Source of the DNA: an uncultured Lactobacillus sp.
GTDB lineage: Bacteria > Bacillota > Bacilli > Lactobacillales > Lactobacillaceae
Direction of reading: 5' to 3'
Assembly: GCF_902491705.1 (NCBI RefSeq)
Contig: NZ_CABUIW010000053.1
Coordinates: 1 to 16,232 of the forward strand
DNA: 16,232 bases
A program made the translations under genes and the position numbers. Each line of letters starts with the position of its first letter. The first letter of the stretch is position 1. The notes under the pieces are model-generated. The model ran no database searches. It was not told where the DNA came from and saw only the letters and a program-made list of their open reading frames with translations. Below are positions 14,841-16,232 of this stretch, piece by piece.

Positions 14841-14860
14841 CATATTGTATCATATTGGTA
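14841..14860. promoter_or_regulatory. Tandem CATATTG activator boxes upstream of rhaB
   Basis: CATATTGTAT and CATATTGGTA are adjacent 10-bp near repeats. The second, within GTATCATATTGGTA (14847-14860), is in the same register as the box at the MFS promoter, and its first 12 bases recur exactly at 14963-14974. The location, about -60 from the predicted rhaB start, suits an AraC-type activator. Confidence 0.55.
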
Positions 14861-14907
14861 GATAAATATGGATTACTTATATCCAAAAAATGTTAATAAA
14901 TCGGGAT

Positions 14908-14922
14908 TGTTAATCGCTTACA
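14908..14922. promoter_or_regulatory. cre-like half-conserved site near the AraC-type promoter
   Basis: Read on the minus strand, TGTAAGCGATTAACA equals the MFS cre with one inserted A. It fits the cre consensus at 12 of 14 positions. It lies 63 bp before the regulator gene, so it may let CcpA control the regulator. Confidence 0.4.
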
Positions 14923-14962
14923 TTTAGAAAGACTTTTGCAATATCAAAATAGTGTATTAAAA

Positions 14963-14974
14963 GTATCATATTGG
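14963..14974. promoter_or_regulatory. Regulator box overlapping the ribosome binding site of the AraC-type gene
   Basis: GTATCATATTGG is identical over 12 bp to 14847-14858. It merges into the GGGAGG binding site (14973-14978) of the AraC-type gene. Binding here would block transcription or translation initiation, which suggests autorepression. Confidence 0.5.
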
Positions 14975-14984
14975 GAGGTAAATC

Positions 14985-15974
14985 ATGGACTCTGCATTGC
15001 TTACCGAATTTTATAAGTTGAACGATATTGAAAGAAAACAGCTAGAAAATAAAAAATTTTTCTCAGATTTTGATGAAAAGTCTGTTATGAAAAACACTCC
15101 ATCTTATAAAGTCCCTATTTTTACTGATGATTTCTTTAAAAATAAGAATATTTATATTTCTAAACACAATCGTTTTGCAAATTATCCAACCCATACTCAT
15201 ACTTTCCTAGAAATGAATTACATGCTTTCAGGACAAGCTACTGAGCATGTAGGAAAAACAGAAATCAAATTACACCAAGGTGATATCTTAATTCTTGACG
15301 TTGGTACTACTCATTCAATTGACGCTTTAAGTGCAGAAGATATCATGATCAATATTATCTTTAGAAACGATATAGATTTTTCAATGTCCAATATTCAAAG
15401 ACTTGGGCAATACAACAGTATTATTTCCAAATTTTTGCTTGCAAATGATCATCTAAATAAATATCTGATATATAGAAGTAATCACACTGAAGGACAAGTT
15501 CAAAGCACGGCAAATGCTATTATCAAAGAATATTTTCATCCACAAAAATTATCAGATTTATTGATTGATAGTTATCTGCGCACTCTTATTATTCTTTTAT
15601 CCAGAAATACGGACTTGCATTCAAGTGTCACTATCAAAAAGCAAATGTCTAATTTGGTTCTTTATATGCTAAAAGAAATTTCTAAGCATCCACAGACTTG
15701 CAGCTTAAATTCATTAGCCCAAAAAACTAATTACAATAGATCATACTTAGGCAACTTATTTAAAAAAGAGGTCGGTGATACTTTCTCCGATGCCTTAACA
15801 GATCAACGCTTGCTAGATGCATATAATTTATTGCTTTCAACCAATCTATCTATCTCTGAAATAATAGAAAAAGTAGGTATCAGCAATAAAACTTTCTTCT
15901 ATAAAAAATTCAAAAACAAATTCAATGAAATGCCTAATGATGTTAGAACAGCAGGAAATAAGATAATGCAATAA
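14985..15974 (+). CDS. AraC family transcriptional regulator, probable rhamnose regulator
   Basis: The 329 residues have an AraC-type cupin sensor domain in the N-terminal half, with HRFANYPTHTHTFLEMNYMLSG (62-83) and the barrel strand KLHQGDILILDVGTTHSI (94-111). The C-terminal pair of helix-turn-helices spans about residues 225-325; the first begins with SLNSLAQKTNYNRSYLGNLFKKEVG and the second is SISEIIEKVGISNKTFFYKKFKNKFNEMP. An extension of about 40 residues precedes the cupin. It is divergent from rhaB, and boxes shared by the rhaB and MFS promoters also occur at its own binding site. The likely role is rhamnose-responsive activation of both units. ATG start with GGGAGG 6 bases upstream. 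Whether it corresponds functionally to RhaR or RhaS is not decidable here. Confidence 0.9.
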   Translation: MDSALLTEFYKLNDIERKQLENKKFFSDFDEKSVMKNTPSYKVPIFTDDFFKNKNIYISKHNRFANYPTHTHTFLEMNYMLSGQATEHVGKTEIKLHQGDILILDVGTTHSIDALSAEDIMINIIFRNDIDFSMSNIQRLGQYNSIISKFLLANDHLNKYLIYRSNHTEGQVQSTANAIIKEYFHPQKLSDLLIDSYLRTLIILLSRNTDLHSSVTIKKQMSNLVLYMLKEISKHPQTCSLNSLAQKTNYNRSYLGNLFKKEVGDTFSDALTDQRLLDAYNLLLSTNLSISEIIEKVGISNKTFFYKKFKNKFNEMPNDVRTAGNKIMQ

Positions 15975-15986
15975 TAAAAAAGTGAG

Positions 15987-16030
15987 CAAAAAATAAAAAT
16001 TTGAAACATATTTCAATTAATTCGTGGATT
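15987..16030. repeat. 44-bp exact intergenic repeat, copy 2
   Basis: This copy is identical to 6479-6522, again with the internal TTGAAA-cata-TTTCAA. Here it is framed by GTGAGC (15982-15987) and GCTCAC (16056-16061), which pair to close an 80-base structure. Read on the minus strand, the closing arm is followed by TTTTTT, so the whole might act as a terminator or structured leader. It starts 13 bp after the AraC-type stop. Confidence 0.9.
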
Positions 16031-16105
16031 TACAAAATTTTTGCTTGCAAGTTTGGCTCACAAAATATATAACATTTAATGGAAAGTAAAATTTCTCACA
16101 TCATT

Positions 16106-16140
16106 AAAAAAGCCATTCCGTGGAATAGAATGGCTTTTTT
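16106..16140. terminator. Bidirectional terminator after the AraC-type gene
   Basis: The 13-base arms AAAAAAGCCATTC and GAATGGCTTTTTT (16106-16118 and 16128-16140) are perfectly complementary around a 9-base loop. T runs lie at both ends for either strand. It separates the regulator from whatever gene converges from the right. Confidence 0.88.
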
Positions 16141-16157
16141 CTACGTAAAGTCAAGCC

Positions 16158-16232
16158 TCATCTAGGGTTAGACTTGGTATTTTTAGATAATTGTCCTTGA
16201 TTGTTTTTTGAGGGCCGATTTATTTTTCGTTG
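16158..16232 (-). CDS. Possible 3' end of an unidentified gene running off the window
   Basis: On the minus strand, the frame starting at the window edge is open for 24 codons and ends in TGA at 16158-16160, 18 bp before the bidirectional terminator. The residues are polar and basic (NRPSKNNQGQLSKN), and I do not recognise them. The other two minus frames close earlier. A short open frame in AT-rich DNA is weak evidence; the position relative to the terminator is the main argument. Confidence 0.25.
   Translation of the reverse strand, partial: QRKINRPSKNNQGQLSKNTKSNPR

Noticed and set aside
1..16232. CRISPR array, tRNA/rRNA genes, complete insertion sequence, prophage or defence genes
   Set aside because: No regularly spaced repeats, tRNA-like folds, transposase or phage domains were seen. 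The window reads as ordinary metabolic chromosome.

Overview
The window looks like chromosomal DNA of a low-GC lactic acid bacterium, most likely Lactobacillus sensu stricto (acidophilus/crispatus/helveticus-like). The reasons are AT-rich intergenic DNA, strong GGAGG-type ribosome binding sites, compact spacing, and a typical gene set: PepF oligoendopeptidase, LctP lactate permease, a LytR-CpsA-Psr (LCP) protein, DUF554 and an L-rhamnose locus with CcpA-type cre sites. The species is inferred from general features, not from a marker gene.

Layout. Positions 1-8017 are general housekeeping. A GNAT acetyltransferase (+) overlaps a DUF554 membrane protein (-) tail to tail. Next come a short interval that looks like a self-contained small RNA (-), an LCP family protein (-) with a poly-serine tail, and divergently pepF (+). 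pepF ends at a perfect 32-bp palindromic terminator containing the exact consensus ParB-binding site. Beyond it lie lctP (-) and a two-gene ABC-3 type metal transporter (-, permease and ATPase, no binding protein in view).

Positions 8060-15974 are an L-rhamnose catabolic locus in two minus-strand transcription units plus a divergent AraC-type regulator. Unit 1 is rhaB-rhaM-rhaA-rhaD: kinase, mutarotase, isomerase and aldolase. It ends at a terminator near 10733. Unit 2 is an MFS sugar porter plus a second RhaM-like protein that has lost the catalytic residues. It ends at a terminator near 8084. A TauE/SafE-type permease, with its own terminator, lies between the two units.

The rhaB and MFS promoters are near copies of each other. 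They share identical -35/-10 boxes with 17-bp spacing, a palindromic cre-like site covering the -35, and an upstream GTAwCATATTGsTA box, all in the same register over about 78 bp. A 12-bp exact copy of that box sits on the ribosome binding site of the AraC-type gene, which suggests autoregulation. The pathway would be: MFS uptake of L-rhamnose, RhaM anomer interconversion, RhaA to L-rhamnulose, RhaB to rhamnulose-1-phosphate, and RhaD to dihydroxyacetone phosphate plus L-lactaldehyde. No lactaldehyde reductase is present here.

Positions 15975-16232 are intergenic. They hold the second copy of a 44-bp exact repeat (the first lies upstream of lctP), a bidirectional terminator, and possibly the 3' end of a minus-strand gene running off the window.
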